A DNA stretch of 64,000 nt, from positions 3,792,001 to 3,856,000 of the forward strand of contig NZ_LT629763.1 in assembly GCF_900105255.1 (NCBI RefSeq), written 5' to 3'. The notes beneath the pieces were generated by a model. The model worked only from the letters and a program-made list of their open reading frames with translations, ran no database searches and had not been told where the DNA came from. A program made the translations under genes and the position numbers. This document shows, piece by piece, positions 54,333-64,000 of this stretch (its first letter is position 1; every line of letters begins with the position of its first letter). Origin of the DNA: Halopseudomonas sabulinigri (GTDB taxonomy: Bacteria; Pseudomonadota; Gammaproteobacteria; Pseudomonadales; Pseudomonadaceae).

Positions 54333-54902
54333 TTACTCGTTGACGTACCAGTAGGTATACCAGTAATCGAGCACTTTATCGGGGTAGCGGCTACTGCCGA
54401 GGCTGCCGTTATAGCGGGCGAGGGCGCGGCGCAGGTTGCCGTGCTCCTTGTCGAGATAGAACTTCAGGATCGCGCAGCCGTAGCGCAGGTTGGTAGCGAG
54501 GTCGATCAGGTTGTCTTCGGGTCGGCCCAACTCGGCCTTCCAGAAGGGCATAACCTGCATCACGCCTTGAGCGCCGACGCTGGACAGTGCGTAGCGATCA
54601 AACAGGCTTTCCGTGTGCATCACGGCGATCACCAGGTCCGGCTTGAGTTTGGCCTGGCGAGCCTCGCGGTGAACCAGGCGTAGCATGGTCAGGCGCTCGT
54701 TCTCGTCCTTGATGAAAGGGGCAAGGCGAGTGGACATGTCGAGCAGCCAGACTTCGGCATCAAAACGGTCATTGAAGCTCTCGGCCTGGGCGACGGTGCG
54801 CATCAGCGCCGCTTTCAGCTCCGGGTCGACCGGCTCTGTTGCGGCCGCGTGAAGGCTGCCGCTGAGCAGCATGAATATGAGCGTCACAATCCGTGTGAGC
54901 AT
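54333..54902 (-). CDS. Lytic transglycosylase-like protein
   Basis: The 189-residue protein has a signal peptide (LIFMLLSGSLHA) and an SLT fold: MHTESLFDRYALSSVGAQGVMQVMPFW, with the catalytic Glu in TES, then NLRYGCAILKFYLDKEHGNLRRALARYNGS. It should cut peptidoglycan between MurNAc and GlcNAc. It is the last gene in a proS-lipoprotein-transglycosylase operon and abuts the acylphosphatase gene. Confidence 0.92.
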   Translation of the reverse strand: MLTRIVTLIFMLLSGSLHAAATEPVDPELKAALMRTVAQAESFNDRFDAEVWLLDMSTRLAPFIKDENERLTMLRLVHREARQAKLKPDLVIAVMHTESLFDRYALSSVGAQGVMQVMPFWKAELGRPEDNLIDLATNLRYGCAILKFYLDKEHGNLRRALARYNGSLGSSRYPDKVLDYWYTYWYVNE

Positions 54903-54907
54903 GCAGA

Positions 54908-55615
54908 TTACTCGCCTGGCGTGGCTTCGCCCAGGGCTTGAATGAAGTCGCCCTGCAGCTGTGGGTCGCCGGTAGTCAGCAGGATGAGCATGTTTTCCAA
55001 CTGACTGGACTCCTCGTTGAGCCCCAGCTCAGCCAGGCGCTGGACGCGAAATACCCACTGATTGACGTCATCCTCTTCCAGGTTGTCGTAGATCAGCTGC
55101 TCAGCTTCCTGCAGTTTGCTGCGCAGGTCACGATCAACCAACAGGGTGGTCTCGGTCTGTACGCCGGGGCCAGCGCTGGCGCTCAGGGTAATGACCCGAA
55201 CCTCATCGAAGTTGAGTCCGACAAACTCTTCATCCAGCAGGTTTAGTCTGAACTGGCCGTCCTGATCTGTCTGGCGACTGATACGCACCTCACCCACGGC
55301 GAGATCGACCAGCTGGTTGGCCCAGGGCAGGCTCTGGAATTGATCCTGTTGGTCCAGCTGGGCGCCAGTGCTATCCAGTTGAGTCAGTGTATAGAGCCGG
55401 CTCTCGGTTACCTTGATGCTCCGGTGAGGCGTATCCAGTACCCGCTGTTCACCGGCATCAATATGCAAGCTGTGGCTGACCAACTCACGCTCTATACGAC
55501 CGCTCGCCGTCTCGGGCGAAGGAGCGGGCTGAGTGGCGCAGGCTTGCAGCAGCGCAAGCGCCGTGCCGGCCCAGATTAGCCGGGCGTAATTCAACGTGCC
55601 AATTGCGGTATTCAT
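54908..55615 (-). CDS. Conserved lipoprotein of unknown function
   Basis: The 235-residue protein has a lipoprotein signal (ALALLQAC, Cys26) and no known domain that I recognise; the body is mostly beta, then helical (LQEAEQLIYDNLEEDDVNQWVFRVQRLAELG). Its ATG overlaps the proS stop (TGATG) and it ends 5 bp before the transglycosylase gene. A role with the transglycosylase in the envelope is inferred from position. Confidence 0.8.
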   Translation of the reverse strand: MNTAIGTLNYARLIWAGTALALLQACATQPAPSPETASGRIERELVSHSLHIDAGEQRVLDTPHRSIKVTESRLYTLTQLDSTGAQLDQQDQFQSLPWANQLVDLAVGEVRISRQTDQDGQFRLNLLDEEFVGLNFDEVRVITLSASAGPGVQTETTLLVDRDLRSKLQEAEQLIYDNLEEDDVNQWVFRVQRLAELGLNEESSQLENMLILLTTGDPQLQGDFIQALGEATPGE

Positions 55616-57348
55616 CAGGCGCTCTGCAATCGAGCCAGCAGGTGCTCGAGCATGGCGTCGGCGTTGACGGTGGTGGCTTCCTGGTCACGGCGGAACTTGT
55701 ACTCCAGTTGGCCTTCAGCCAGGCCGCGATCACTGATTACCACGCGGTGCGGAATGCCGATCAGATCCATGTCGGCGAATTTGACGCCGGGGGAGACCTT
55801 TTTGTCGCGATCATCCAGCAAGACCTCAACGCCCGCTTTTAGCAAGCCGTCATACAGCGCCTGCGTGGCCTGCTGTACCGCTTCCGAGCTTTCCAGCTTC
55901 ATCGGGATCAGGGCCACCTGGAACGGCGCGAGAGCATCCGGCCAGAGAATGCCCCGGTCGTCATAGTTCTGCTCGATGGCCGCTGCGACCACGCGGGATA
56001 CGCCAATGCCGTAGCAGCCCATGGTCAGGGTGGCGGTCTTGCCTTGCTCGTTCAGCACGGTGCAATTCATCGCCTGGCTGTACTTCTGGCCAAGCTGGAA
56101 TATGTGGCCTACTTCAATGCCGCGCTTGATTACCAGGGTGCCATCGCCGTCGGGGCTGGCGTCACCTTCCACCACGTTGCGCAGGTCGGCGACTTCATCA
56201 AATTTGGCATCACGTTCCCAATTGACGCCAGTGTAGTGCTTACCATCCTGGTTGGCCCCGCAGACAAAGTCGGCCAAATGGGCGGCGCTGTGATCGGCAA
56301 TGACCTTGATGTCCATGCCGATGGGGCCGATAGAGCCGGGTTTGCAACCTATGGCTTCGATGATCTGGCTTTCTGCGGCAAGGGTTAACGGCGCCTTGAT
56401 GGCAGGGTGGTTTTCAGCCTTGATCTCGTTCAACTCGTGGTCGCCACGCAGCACCAGCGCCACCAGTGCCTGCGGCTTGTCTTCTTCCTCCGCGCCGAGC
56501 ACGACCAGGGTCTTCACAGACTGGCTGGCGGGCAATTGCAGGAAGCTGCTGACGGCATCGATGGTGAACTGATCCGGCGTATCGACCAGTTTCTTGTCCT
56601 GGCTGGGCGCCGGGCGCTTGCCCTGCGGTAGCTGGGCGGTAGCCTTCTCCATATTGGCTGCGTAGCTGCCGCTGTCGGAAAATACAATGGCATCCTCGCC
56701 TGACTCGGCCAGTACATGGAATTCGTGCGAGCCTTCGCCGCCAATCGAGCCGTTGTCGGCCACTACCGGGCGAAAATCCAGCCCAAGGCGGGTAAATATA
56801 TTGCAGTAGGCCTGATACATGCCGTCATAGGTTTGTTGCAGAGATTCCTGGCCGAGATGAAAGGAGTAAGCGTCCTTCATCAGAAACTCACGGCCGCGCA
56901 TCAGGCCGAAACGCGGACGAATCTCGTCGCGGAACTTGGTCTGAATCTGGTACATGTTGAGTGGCAACTGCTTGTAGCTGGTTATCTCATTGCGCGCCAG
57001 ATCGGTGATCACCTCTTCATGGGTCGGGCCGACGCAGAATTCGCGGTCATGGCGATCTTTCAGGCGCAACAACTCAGGGCCGTACTGCTCCCAGCGGCCG
57101 GACTCCTGCCACAGTTCAGCGGGCTGGATGGCGGGCATCAGTACTTCCAGAGCACCGGCCTTATCCATTTCATCACGTACCACTGCCTCAACCTTGCGCA
57201 GTACACGCAAACCCATCGGCAGCCAGGTATACAGGCCGGAGGCGATCTTGCGGATCATGCCGGCGCGCAGCATCAGTTGGTGGCTGATGACGGTGGCGTC
57301 GGAAGGGGTTTCCTTCAGGGTAGAGATCAGATACTGGCTGGTACGCAT
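55615..57348 (-). CDS. proS: Prolyl-tRNA synthetase
   Basis: ProRS charges tRNA-Pro. The 577-residue protein is of the bacterial type with an editing insertion: [46 protein letters not shown], class II motif 2 ([27 protein letters not shown]) and [17 protein letters not shown] (motif 3). The open frame runs 59 codons further upstream but the family begins at MRTSQY. It is followed by two coupled envelope genes. Confidence 0.98.
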   Translation of the reverse strand: MRTSQYLISTLKETPSDATVISHQLMLRAGMIRKIASGLYTWLPMGLRVLRKVEAVVRDEMDKAGALEVLMPAIQPAELWQESGRWEQYGPELLRLKDRHDREFCVGPTHEEVITDLARNEITSYKQLPLNMYQIQTKFRDEIRPRFGLMRGREFLMKDAYSFHLGQESLQQTYDGMYQAYCNIFTRLGLDFRPVVADNGSIGGEGSHEFHVLAESGEDAIVFSDSGSYAANMEKATAQLPQGKRPAPSQDKKLVDTPDQFTIDAVSSFLQLPASQSVKTLVVLGAEEEDKPQALVALVLRGDHELNEIKAENHPAIKAPLTLAAESQIIEAIGCKPGSIGPIGMDIKVIADHSAAHLADFVCGANQDGKHYTGVNWERDAKFDEVADLRNVVEGDASPDGDGTLVIKRGIEVGHIFQLGQKYSQAMNCTVLNEQGKTATLTMGCYGIGVSRVVAAAIEQNYDDRGILWPDALAPFQVALIPMKLESSEAVQQATQALYDGLLKAGVEVLLDDRDKKVSPGVKFADMDLIGIPHRVVISDRGLAEGQLEYKFRRDQEATTVNADAMLEHLLARLQSA

Positions 57349-57457
57349 GGGCGAGGCTTGTCCTGGAATTGCGGGCAGATATAGCGGGTATTGTACGATT
57401 GTGCCGAGGTGGCGTACAGCCTGCCCGGCAGACTTGATTGGGTGATGCGCATTCATA

Positions 57458-57484
57458 AAAAAACCCGGCCGAAGCCGGGTTTTT
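57458..57484 (-). terminator. Rho-independent terminator after the OprD gene
   Basis: AAAACCCGGC pairs with GCCGGGTTTT around a CGAA loop, with A/T tracts on both sides. It separates the porin gene from proS. Confidence 0.95.
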
Positions 57485-57499
57485 CTACAACTGGTCTGC

Positions 57500-58759
57500 T
57501 TAGAGCAGGTTCCAGGTGTAACCAACGATCAGGCGGTTTTCGTCGACGTCACCGCCGTCGATAGCTGCATCCTGACGGATGGTGGCGTTACGCCAGCGAA
57601 TATTCAGACCTTCCAGTGTGCCGTTCTGTACGGTGTACTTCAGCTCGCTGTCACGTTCCCAGCGAGAATCACGCTGAGTGCCGGTCGCGACGGTGTCGAT
57701 GTCGGTACCAGCGATGTAACGGGTCATGAAGCTCAGGCCGGGGATGCCCAGACCTTCAAAGTCATAATCGTAACGAGCCTGGTAAGACTTCTCGTCCTTG
57801 GCGTTGAAGTCCAGGTACTGGATGGAGTTTGCCAGGAAAATGTCGCCGTCGGTGTAGTAGTAGCCAGCGTCACCGCTCATCTGCTGGTAAGCAACGCCGA
57901 AGGCGTGGTGGCCAGCGCCAAGAGTGAAGGCCAAAGAGGCGGCTTGGTTGTCGACTTCTTCACCGTCACCGCCGTTCTCGTCGCTGGTGTCGTAGTACGC
58001 GAAGTTGGTATTCAGGCTCAGCGCATCGCCCAGCGGCAGGGTCCAGTCAGCACCCAGGAAGTAGCGATCGTAGAAGTCTTCAGCTTCTGCACCGTACAGA
58101 GTGGCGCTCAGGTTGTCGGTGAAAGTGTAAGTACCGCCGACGTAAGTCAGATCTTCACCTTCACGGATCGCGCCGTCTGTCTCGCTGGAGCTGTTCATCT
58201 CGCTGCGGTCGGTCAGGCGGCCGGCTTCGACGAACAGAGCATCGATCGAGTTGTTGGTGATGCTGTAGCCTTCGTAGTGGTTAGGCAGCAGGCGCGAGTC
58301 GTCATAGGCGGCAACCGGGTTTTCCGGGAAGTGCACGCCGTAACGCAGGATGGTGTCATCCAAGATGGCCATCTTCAGAGCACCGCGAATTTCGGAATAC
58401 TCGCCAGGTGCGCTCAGATCGTCTTCCTGAGGCAGCAGGCCAGTGCCGGAGCGACCGCGGCCACTGTCCAACTTGATGCCCATGGAGGCAACCACGTCGG
58501 CACCAAAGCCGATTGGGCCCTGGGTGTAGCCGGACTCGAAGTTCATCAGGTAGCTGGTTGCGGACTCTTCACGCTTGCCAATGCCGTTGCCATCAACGCC
58601 ATCACGGAAGTCGCGGTTGAAATAAACGGTACGGTTGTACAGGGTGGCGGACGCGCCTTCTACAAAACCTTCGCCTTCTGCCATTGCGCTGCTGGCCAGC
58701 ATGCCGTTACCGGCCGCTACCGCAAGTGCAAGGGAACTCCATTTAACTGCGTTTTTCAT
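57500..58759 (-). CDS. OprD-family outer-membrane porin
   Basis: The 419-residue protein has a signal peptide ([16 protein letters not shown]) and the OprD build of 18 beta-strands: [74 protein letters not shown] near residue 345 and the C-terminal [11 protein letters not shown]. It should be a specific channel for small carboxylated nutrients; substrate unknown. Position between proS and the HIT/slyX genes matches oprD of PAO1, but the family is large and I do not assign the symbol. Confidence 0.93.
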   Translation of the reverse strand: MKNAVKWSSLALAVAAGNGMLASSAMAEGEGFVEGASATLYNRTVYFNRDFRDGVDGNGIGKREESATSYLMNFESGYTQGPIGFGADVVASMGIKLDSGRGRSGTGLLPQEDDLSAPGEYSEIRGALKMAILDDTILRYGVHFPENPVAAYDDSRLLPNHYEGYSITNNSIDALFVEAGRLTDRSEMNSSSETDGAIREGEDLTYVGGTYTFTDNLSATLYGAEAEDFYDRYFLGADWTLPLGDALSLNTNFAYYDTSDENGGDGEEVDNQAASLAFTLGAGHHAFGVAYQQMSGDAGYYYTDGDIFLANSIQYLDFNAKDEKSYQARYDYDFEGLGIPGLSFMTRYIAGTDIDTVATGTQRDSRWERDSELKYTVQNGTLEGLNIRWRNATIRQDAAIDGGDVDENRLIVGYTWNLL

Positions 58760-59034
58760 TGGTGTGCTCCTTGATATAAAAAAACATGAGGCTCTTGGCA
58801 GGCCCGACGTTCTTGTTTTCGCGTTACATTAAAGCATCAAAGTATGGCGTGCGAAAGCAAGCGCTTGAAAAACAGTACCTTGTCGCGTTGAATTTATAAA
58901 GCATCAGAGGCTTTTTATCGACGAATTTCGTGCGTTTTTGTGAACGAGCTGTAACTAATGTCAGTTATTTGGTGTTTTTGAACGCTCGTTGAGACGCATT
59001 CATGTTTAGTTTATCTGCATTTGGGAGTTTCGCG

Positions 59035-59466
59035 ATGTTTGAACTGCATCCGCAGTTGGATAAGGACTGCATAACGGTAGGCGACTTCCCGTTATGCAGA
59101 CTACTTCTAAGTAATGATTCTCATTATCCTTGGTTTGTTCTGGTGCCGCGCAGGGAAGGGGTTACGGAAGTGTTTGAACTGGACGAGGCCGACCAGCTTC
59201 AGTTGCAGCGCGAGTCCATTCACTTATCCCGGGTCATATATGACGCCTTTGATGCTGACAAGTTAAATGTGGCTGCCTTGGGCAATATGGTCAGCCAGTT
59301 GCACGTGCATCACATAGTGCGTTACCGCAACGATGCTGCCTGGCCCGCACCCGTATGGGGCAAGTTTCCGGCCACGCGTTACGATAGTGCAGCCGTTCAG
59401 GCTGTGCTGGAACCTTTGCGTGAGGCTCTTTCCCATGGGTTCAAGTTTGCGGAGTCGATATTATGA
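59035..59466 (+). CDS. HIT-family hydrolase
   Basis: The 143-residue protein has the HIT histidine motif as QLHVHHIVR, of the HxHH type, preceded by KLNVAALGNMVSQL. HIT proteins hydrolyse or transfer nucleotides; the substrate of this group is unknown. The ATG after GGGAG (MFELHPQL) is chosen over one 11 codons earlier. Its stop overlaps slyX by 4 bp (ATGA). Confidence 0.9.
   Translation: MFELHPQLDKDCITVGDFPLCRLLLSNDSHYPWFVLVPRREGVTEVFELDEADQLQLQRESIHLSRVIYDAFDADKLNVAALGNMVSQLHVHHIVRYRNDAAWPAPVWGKFPATRYDSAAVQAVLEPLREALSHGFKFAESIL
59110..59128. promoter_or_regulatory. Fur-box-like sequence inside the HIT gene
   Basis: AGTAATGATTCTCATTATC matches the Fur consensus at 15 of 19 positions but lies in the coding region of the HIT gene (residues around 26-31). 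It may be a real regulator site or a chance match produced by the codons SNDSHYP. Confidence 0.3.
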
Positions 59467-59690
59467 CGGCGCAGGAAATCGATACGCTATTGGCGCGACT
59501 GAATGAGCTGGAAACCCGGTTAGCATTCCAGGATGACATTATCCAGAGCTTGAATGATGCCCTGGGGCAGCAGCAGATCGCTCTGGATCGGCTGCAGCGT
59601 TCGTTGCAGTTGGTGGCCAAGCGCCAATCGGACATGGCGTCGTTGATGCCGGGTGATGCCGCTGAGGATCAGCCGCCACCGCACTATTAA
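59463..59690 (+). CDS. slyX: SlyX family protein
   Basis: The 75-residue protein is a coiled coil (IDTLLARLNELETRLAFQDDIIQSLNDALGQQQIALDRLQRSLQLV) ending QPPPHY, the SlyX tail. Its role is unknown. It overlaps the HIT gene by ATGA, so the two are coupled. Confidence 0.92.
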   Translation: MTAQEIDTLLARLNELETRLAFQDDIIQSLNDALGQQQIALDRLQRSLQLVAKRQSDMASLMPGDAAEDQPPPHY

Positions 59691-59751
59691 GAATAAGTAT
59701 TGCGGTAGGGGGTAGCCTGTACGCCGACGTGCGTCAGCGTACAGGTGGGTG

Positions 59752-60396
59752 TTAGCCAATAATCTCGACTTGTTCTGCCTGTAATCCTTTTTCACGTTCG
59801 GCTACCACGTAGCTGACGCGTTGACCTTCCTGCAGAAAGCGCTGCCCGTCACCCTGGATGGCGCGAAAATGTACAAAGATATCCGAGCCGGAGTCGCGAG
59901 AAATAAAGCCGAAGCCCTTGTTGGTGTTGAACCACTTCACCGTGCCGGACTCGCGCTTGTCACCCCGGCTGCCAGTAGGCTTGGCCGGCTGCGGTGTGGG
60001 TTTGCTGCTCGGGACGCGTTTGGCTAGTGCCGTTTTCAGCTCGCACCCCAAAACCAGCAGGGTGTGTAAGCAGACTCCGACGATACTGAAGCTAAGCGCC
60101 CAGATGGCAAAGGGAGCGATGCGGCTGTCGATCAGCAGGGCGCTGAACGGCACACAGGCGGCAATGATCAGCAGTGCAGAGCCCAGTAAGGCAATAGCGC
60201 CTGGGAGGCCTGTGCAGGCTTGGTCGCGCTGGTTGAATTGCTGCAGGTTGATAAGGCCAGTGAGCAAGGCAAGCAGGCCCAGGTGGTCAATCGGGCTGTT
60301 TTCGGTCGCGAACGGGATTATGCTGTAGAGGCCAGCGAGCAGAGCCGCCAGACCGATGGTCAGATGCAGATAACGAAGGATTTTCAAAATGTTCAC
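59752..60396 (-). CDS. Membrane protein with C-terminal cold-shock domain
   Basis: The 214-residue protein has three to four membrane segments (about 5-125: [70 protein letters not shown]), a Pro/Lys/Arg linker and a cold-shock domain (about 147-214): [18 protein letters not shown] (RNP1) and DIFVHFRAI (RNP2). It would hold a nucleic-acid-binding domain at the inner membrane. In PAO1 the gene at this position is also annotated as a cold-shock protein. Start is GTG. Confidence 0.9.
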   Translation of the reverse strand: MNILKILRYLHLTIGLAALLAGLYSIIPFATENSPIDHLGLLALLTGLINLQQFNQRDQACTGLPGAIALLGSALLIIAACVPFSALLIDSRIAPFAIWALSFSIVGVCLHTLLVLGCELKTALAKRVPSSKPTPQPAKPTGSRGDKRESGTVKWFNTNKGFGFISRDSGSDIFVHFRAIQGDGQRFLQEGQRVSYVVAEREKGLQAEQVEIIG

Positions 60397-60546
60397 CCTG
60401 AATACTTAGATGGTAATGCTGCGAAAAACGACAATGTGGCGGCGAGTTGGTTGGTTTAGCCGCGCCGCACTCTAACCTGAATTTCGCTTTGCTACCAAGG
60501 TATATCAGGGATGGCTGGCGGCACCTGGGCCGCCAGCGGTTGTGGC

Positions 60547-61017
60547 TCAGCCTTCCAGCAGGCTACGCAGCATCCAGGCCGTTTTTTCGTGGGTCTGCAT
60601 GCGCTGGGTCAGCAGGTCGGCAGTGGGTTCGTCGTGGCTTTCGTCGCAAGCAGGGAATATCGAGCGTGCCGTGCGCACACAGGCTTCGTGGCCCTCTACC
60701 AAGAGCTTGATCATCTCTTTGGCCTCAGGGACGCCATCTTCTTCCTTGATTGAGCTCAGCTCGACAAACTGCTTGTAAGTGCCGGGTGCGGGAAAGCCCA
60801 GAGTACGGATGCGTTCGGCGATATCGTCAACCGCCAGCGCCAATTCGTTGTAGTGGGTTTCAAACATCAGGTGCAGGGTCTGAAACATTGGGCCTTTAAC
60901 GTTCCAGTGAAAGTTGTGGGTCTTCAGGTAGAGGGTGTAGGTGTCGGCCAGCAGGTGTGACAAGCCGTCTGCAATTTTTTCGCGATCCGTTTCGGTAATG
61001 CCGATATCGATTTTCAT
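60547..61017 (-). CDS. dps: Dps-like ferritin
   Basis: Dps stores iron and shields DNA from oxidants. The 156-residue protein shows [55 protein letters not shown], the ferroxidase-bearing region with His and Glu/Asp, and ends [24 protein letters not shown] lies before two tandem ATGs; the second fits spacing and the PA0962-like N-terminus. It stands alone, facing away from aspS. Confidence 0.93.
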   Translation of the reverse strand: MKIDIGITETDREKIADGLSHLLADTYTLYLKTHNFHWNVKGPMFQTLHLMFETHYNELALAVDDIAERIRTLGFPAPGTYKQFVELSSIKEEDGVPEAKEMIKLLVEGHEACVRTARSIFPACDESHDEPTADLLTQRMQTHEKTAWMLRSLLEG

Positions 61018-61355
61018 CATGGCTCCTTGGTGGTCTTGACTCTGTTGGATGAATCGCCTGCCGCCCAGATATAGGCCCAGGCGGTACAGGGCAGGTTCTA
61101 ACGTGTGTACTAGTCAGATCGGAAAACTGTGCGTCAGTTCCGGTAGGGGCCACTATTTTGTCCGGCCGGTGCCCGGCCTGGCCTGGCAGTGGTGGCGCTT
61201 AAATGTGACTGCCAGCATGGGGCGGCGCTTATGACTCCCAATGGTGGCGCGTTTTCGGGTATATTATGCCGTTTTTATCCGGGCGCCTGTCTCGGCGGCT
61301 ATAAATCAGTGCCGTCGGATATGTCCATTTTGCCGATCACAGGAAGCACCACACC
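61018..61355. promoter_or_regulatory. Control region between dps and aspS
   Basis: About 338 bp with no gene that I can support. A sigma-70-like -10 sequence (TATATT, with TATTAT overlapping it) lies at 61260-61267 upstream of aspS, but its -35 partner is weak. The dps promoter must lie in the left half. Confidence 0.5.
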
Positions 61356-63131
61356 ATGATGCGTACCCATTATTGCGGCCAGCTGAACGAAACGCTGGCA
61401 GACCAGGAAATTACTCTTTGCGGCTGGGTTCATCGCCGTCGCGATCACGGTGGGGTGATTTTCCTGGATATCCGCGATCGTGAAGGCCTGGCTCAGGTGG
61501 TGTTCGACCCTGACCGCGAAGATACCTTTGCTGTGGCGGACAGCGTGCGCAGTGAGTATGTGGTGCGGGTACGGGGTAAGGTGCGTGCGCGTCCTGCCGG
61601 CGCAGTGAATCCGAACATGGCGTCGGGCGCTATTGAAGTGCTGGGCTATGAGCTGGAAGTGCTAAATCAGGCAGAAACGCCTCCTTTCCCACTCAATGAG
61701 TACTCTGATGTCGGCGAAGAAACCCGCCTTCGTTATCGTTTCATCGATCTGCGTCGTCCGGAAATGGCGGCCAAGCTGAAGCTTCGTTCGCAGATCACCA
61801 GCAGCATTCGCCGCTATCTTGATGAAAACGGCTTCCTTGATGTGGAAACGCCGATCCTGACCCGTGCCACTCCGGAAGGCGCGCGCGATTATCTGGTGCC
61901 CAGCCGCACCCATCCTGGCCATTTCTTCGCGTTGCCGCAGTCGCCTCAGTTGTTCAAGCAGTTGCTGATGGTCTCCGGGTTTGATCGCTATTATCAGATC
62001 GCCAAGTGCTTCCGCGATGAAGACCTGCGCGCTGATCGTCAGCCCGAGTTCACGCAGATCGATATCGAAACCAGTTTCCTGGATGAAGCCGATATCATGG
62101 GGTTGACCGAAGGCATGATTCGTCAACTGTTCAAGCAAGTGCTGGACGTGGAGTTGGGCGAGTTCCCGCACATGACCTTTGCAGAGGCCATGCGTCGTTA
62201 TGGCTCTGACAAACCTGATCTGCGTAACCCGTTGGAACTGGTAGACGTCGCGGATCAACTGGCTGGCGTCGAGTTCAAGGTATTCAGTGGTCCGGCAAAC
62301 GATCCCAAGGGCCGAGTTGCAGCGCTTCGCGTGCCGGGCGGGGCCAGCATGCCGCGTAAACAAATTGACGACTACACCAAGTTTGTTGGTATCTACGGCG
62401 CCAAAGGCTTGGCTTACATCAAGGTCAACGAGCGCGCCAAGGGGCTGGAAGGCTTGCAGTCGCCGATCGTCAAATTCATTCCTGAAGATAACCTTGAGGT
62501 GATTCTGGATCGTGTGGGCGCGGTTGATGGCGATATCGTCTTCTTCGGTGCCGACAAGGCCAAGGTCGTTTCAGAGGCGCTGGGCGCGCTGCGCATCAAG
62601 CTGGGCACCGATCTGGAGCTGCTGACCTGTGAATGGGCTCCGCTCTGGGTTGTCGATTTCCCGATGTTCGAAGAGAACGACGATGGTTCGCTATCGGCGC
62701 TGCACCACCCCTTCACGGCGCCGAAGTGCTCGCCCGAAGCGCTGCAGGCGGAACCGGCGACTGCGCTGTCGCGCGCCTATGACATGGTGCTCAACGGCAC
62801 CGAGCTGGGTGGCGGCTCCATTCGTATTCACCGTAAGGAAATGCAGCAGGCAGTATTCAATATTCTGGGTATCAGCCCGGAAGAACAGCAGGAGAAGTTT
62901 GGCTTCCTGCTCGATGCGCTCAAGTTTGGCGCGCCGCCACACGGTGGTCTGGCCTTCGGTCTGGATCGTCTGGTGATGCTGGTGACTGGCGCGCAGTCGA
63001 TTCGTGAAGTGATCGCCTTCCCGAAAACCCAGAGCGCCGCGTGCGTGATGACCCAGGCGCCCGGCCTGGTCGACAACAAGGCGCTGCGGGAGCTGAGCAT
63101 TCGTCTGCGCGAGCAGACCAAGGTCGAGTAA
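61356..63131 (+). CDS. aspS: Aspartyl-tRNA synthetase
   Basis: The 591-residue class II synthetase starts [52 protein letters not shown] (OB-fold anticodon domain), then [14 protein letters not shown], the motif 2 region [23 protein letters not shown], a GAD insertion domain (about 280-430) and motif 3 [12 protein letters not shown]. In Pseudomonas this enzyme is often non-discriminating and also charges tRNA-Asn when GatCAB is present; that is not settled here. yebC follows 65 bp later. Confidence 0.98.
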   Translation: MMRTHYCGQLNETLADQEITLCGWVHRRRDHGGVIFLDIRDREGLAQVVFDPDREDTFAVADSVRSEYVVRVRGKVRARPAGAVNPNMASGAIEVLGYELEVLNQAETPPFPLNEYSDVGEETRLRYRFIDLRRPEMAAKLKLRSQITSSIRRYLDENGFLDVETPILTRATPEGARDYLVPSRTHPGHFFALPQSPQLFKQLLMVSGFDRYYQIAKCFRDEDLRADRQPEFTQIDIETSFLDEADIMGLTEGMIRQLFKQVLDVELGEFPHMTFAEAMRRYGSDKPDLRNPLELVDVADQLAGVEFKVFSGPANDPKGRVAALRVPGGASMPRKQIDDYTKFVGIYGAKGLAYIKVNERAKGLEGLQSPIVKFIPEDNLEVILDRVGAVDGDIVFFGADKAKVVSEALGALRIKLGTDLELLTCEWAPLWVVDFPMFEENDDGSLSALHHPFTAPKCSPEALQAEPATALSRAYDMVLNGTELGGGSIRIHRKEMQQAVFNILGISPEEQQEKFGFLLDALKFGAPPHGGLAFGLDRLVMLVTGAQSIREVIAFPKTQSAACVMTQAPGLVDNKALRELSIRLREQTKVE

Positions 63132-63196
63132 TAGGTAAACCTGCCCCGTCGCTGATGGGGCAGTGCAAGGCATTCCGGATACTGGAGTCGAGGTTT

Positions 63197-63943
63197 ATGG
63201 CCGGTCATTCCAAATGGGCCAATATCAAGCACCGCAAGGCCGCGCAGGATGCCAAGCGGGGCAAGATTTTCACCAAGCTGATTCGTGAGCTGACGGTAGC
63301 AGCCAAGGTAGGCGGCGGCAATCCGGCGGATAATCCGCGGTTGCGCACGGCAGTGGACAAGGCGCTGGCGGCCAACATGACCCGCGATACGGTTGATCGT
63401 GCCATCGCCCGCGGCGCCGGCAGCAACGACGCCGACAATATGGAAGAGCTGACCTACGAAGGTTACGGCGCCGGCGGCGTTGCTATTCTGGTGGAGGCAA
63501 TGACCGATAATCGTAATCGTACGGTCAGCGAGGTGCGCCATGCTTTCAACAAGTGCGGTGGTAACCTGGGGACCGATGGGTCAGTAGCCTATCTGTTTAC
63601 CCGGCGTGGGCAGATTACCTTTGCACCTGGCATTGATGAGGACGCCCTGATGGAGGCGGCTCTGGAGTCCGGGGCTGAGGATGTTGTTGGCAATGAGGAC
63701 GGCTCCTTCGAGGTTTTTACGCGCTTCGAAGAGTTTGGCGCGGTCCGCGATGGCCTGGAGGCGGCTGGCTTTGTCGGTGAGTCAGCCGATCTGGCAATGA
63801 TCCCCAGTACCACCGCTGAGCTTGATCTGGATACGGCGGAAAAGATCGTTCGCTTGGTGGATATGCTGGAGGACTTGGATGATGTGCAGAACGTCTACTC
63901 CAATGCCGAGATCAGCGACGAAATCTTGGAGCAGCTCGGCTGA
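63197..63943 (+). CDS. yebC: YebC/TACO1-family transcriptional/translational regulator
   Basis: The 248-residue protein begins [37 protein letters not shown], the YebC signature, and has [31 protein letters not shown]. The PAO1 relative PmpR represses pqsR; other YebC proteins aid translation of polyproline stretches. It lies 65 bp after aspS, as in PAO1, where ruvC follows. A strong terminator lies just after it here. Confidence 0.95.
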   Translation: MAGHSKWANIKHRKAAQDAKRGKIFTKLIRELTVAAKVGGGNPADNPRLRTAVDKALAANMTRDTVDRAIARGAGSNDADNMEELTYEGYGAGGVAILVEAMTDNRNRTVSEVRHAFNKCGGNLGTDGSVAYLFTRRGQITFAPGIDEDALMEAALESGAEDVVGNEDGSFEVFTRFEEFGAVRDGLEAAGFVGESADLAMIPSTTAELDLDTAEKIVRLVDMLEDLDDVQNVYSNAEISDEILEQLG

Positions 63944-63967
63944 TCCTGGCGTAGACTCTGACCCGAG

Positions 63968-63991
63968 GGGAGGCTGCTGCCTCCCTTTTTT
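63968..63991 (+). terminator. Rho-independent terminator after yebC
   Basis: GGGAGGC pairs with GCCTCCC around TGCT, followed by six T residues, 24 bp after the yebC stop. It suggests that the next gene, outside the window, is transcribed separately. Confidence 0.93.
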
Positions 63992-64000
63992 ATAGCAAAC

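Overview
The window looks like chromosomal DNA of a Pseudomonas-type gammaproteobacterium (family Pseudomonadaceae). The Halopseudomonas / P. pertucinogena lineage is possible, but the sequence alone does not settle this. The DNA is GC-rich and densely coding, with many ATGA/TGATG gene overlaps. Two blocks follow the gene order I remember from P. aeruginosa PAO1. The first, at about 0.2-13.4 kb, holds fdxA, mutS, pncC, recA and recX, then an ErdR-type regulator with a CrbS/MxtR-type sensor. The second, at about 45-64 kb, holds a DUF3108 gene, purN, purM, a DUF2066 gene, a PerM-like transporter gene, hda, wrbA, arsC, yihY, a thioredoxin gene, an acylphosphatase gene, proS, an oprD-family porin gene, a HIT gene, slyX, a cold-shock gene, dps, aspS and yebC. 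I recognised at least partial evidence for 60 protein genes and one tRNA.

Region 1 (1-17.8 kb) is housekeeping and small-molecule transport. It contains the DNA repair genes mutS and recA/recX, with a textbook LexA box before recA. It also holds the tRNA modification gene tapT, a DMT exporter, the acetate-switch two-component pair (solute-symporter hybrid kinase plus LuxR-type regulator), an AzlCD branched-chain amino acid exporter, an MFS transporter, a DUF457 membrane hydrolase and an odd crotonase. A tRNA-Ser(GGA) with a very strong terminator marks its end.

Region 2 (18-45 kb) is accessory. It starts with an orphan double-PAS hybrid kinase, followed by cell-envelope hydrolases: a lipoprotein penicillin/AHL acylase with an AraC regulator, a secreted alpha/beta hydrolase, and a lipoprotein PAP2 phosphatase fused to an autotransporter-type repeat. 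Next is an iron/heme island: ybaN and heme oxygenase on one strand, diverging across a good Fur box from an ECF sigma factor, a FecR anti-sigma factor and a TonB-dependent receptor with a signalling domain. It is followed by a TerC gene flanked by two related long hairpins, then a TetR-controlled operon (flavin oxidoreductase, DUF2855 protein and a partly separate SDR) whose substrate I cannot name. The region ends with two small secreted proteins, a nitronate monooxygenase / HxlR / phosphopantetheinyl transferase group, a ten-unit Sel1 repeat protein and a stand-alone 3-hydroxyacyl-CoA dehydrogenase.

Region 3 (45-64 kb) is the conserved block, covering purine synthesis, replication control (hda), translation (proS, aspS), oxidative and starvation protection (wrbA, dps), an OprD-family porin, and a membrane protein with a C-terminal cold-shock domain.

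The best candidates for undescribed biology are the TetR-flavoprotein-DUF2855-SDR cluster, the PAP2-repeat lipoprotein, the membrane-tethered cold-shock protein, the paired hairpins around terC, and several unexplained perfect palindromes. I saw no CRISPR array, insertion sequence, prophage or complete defence system.
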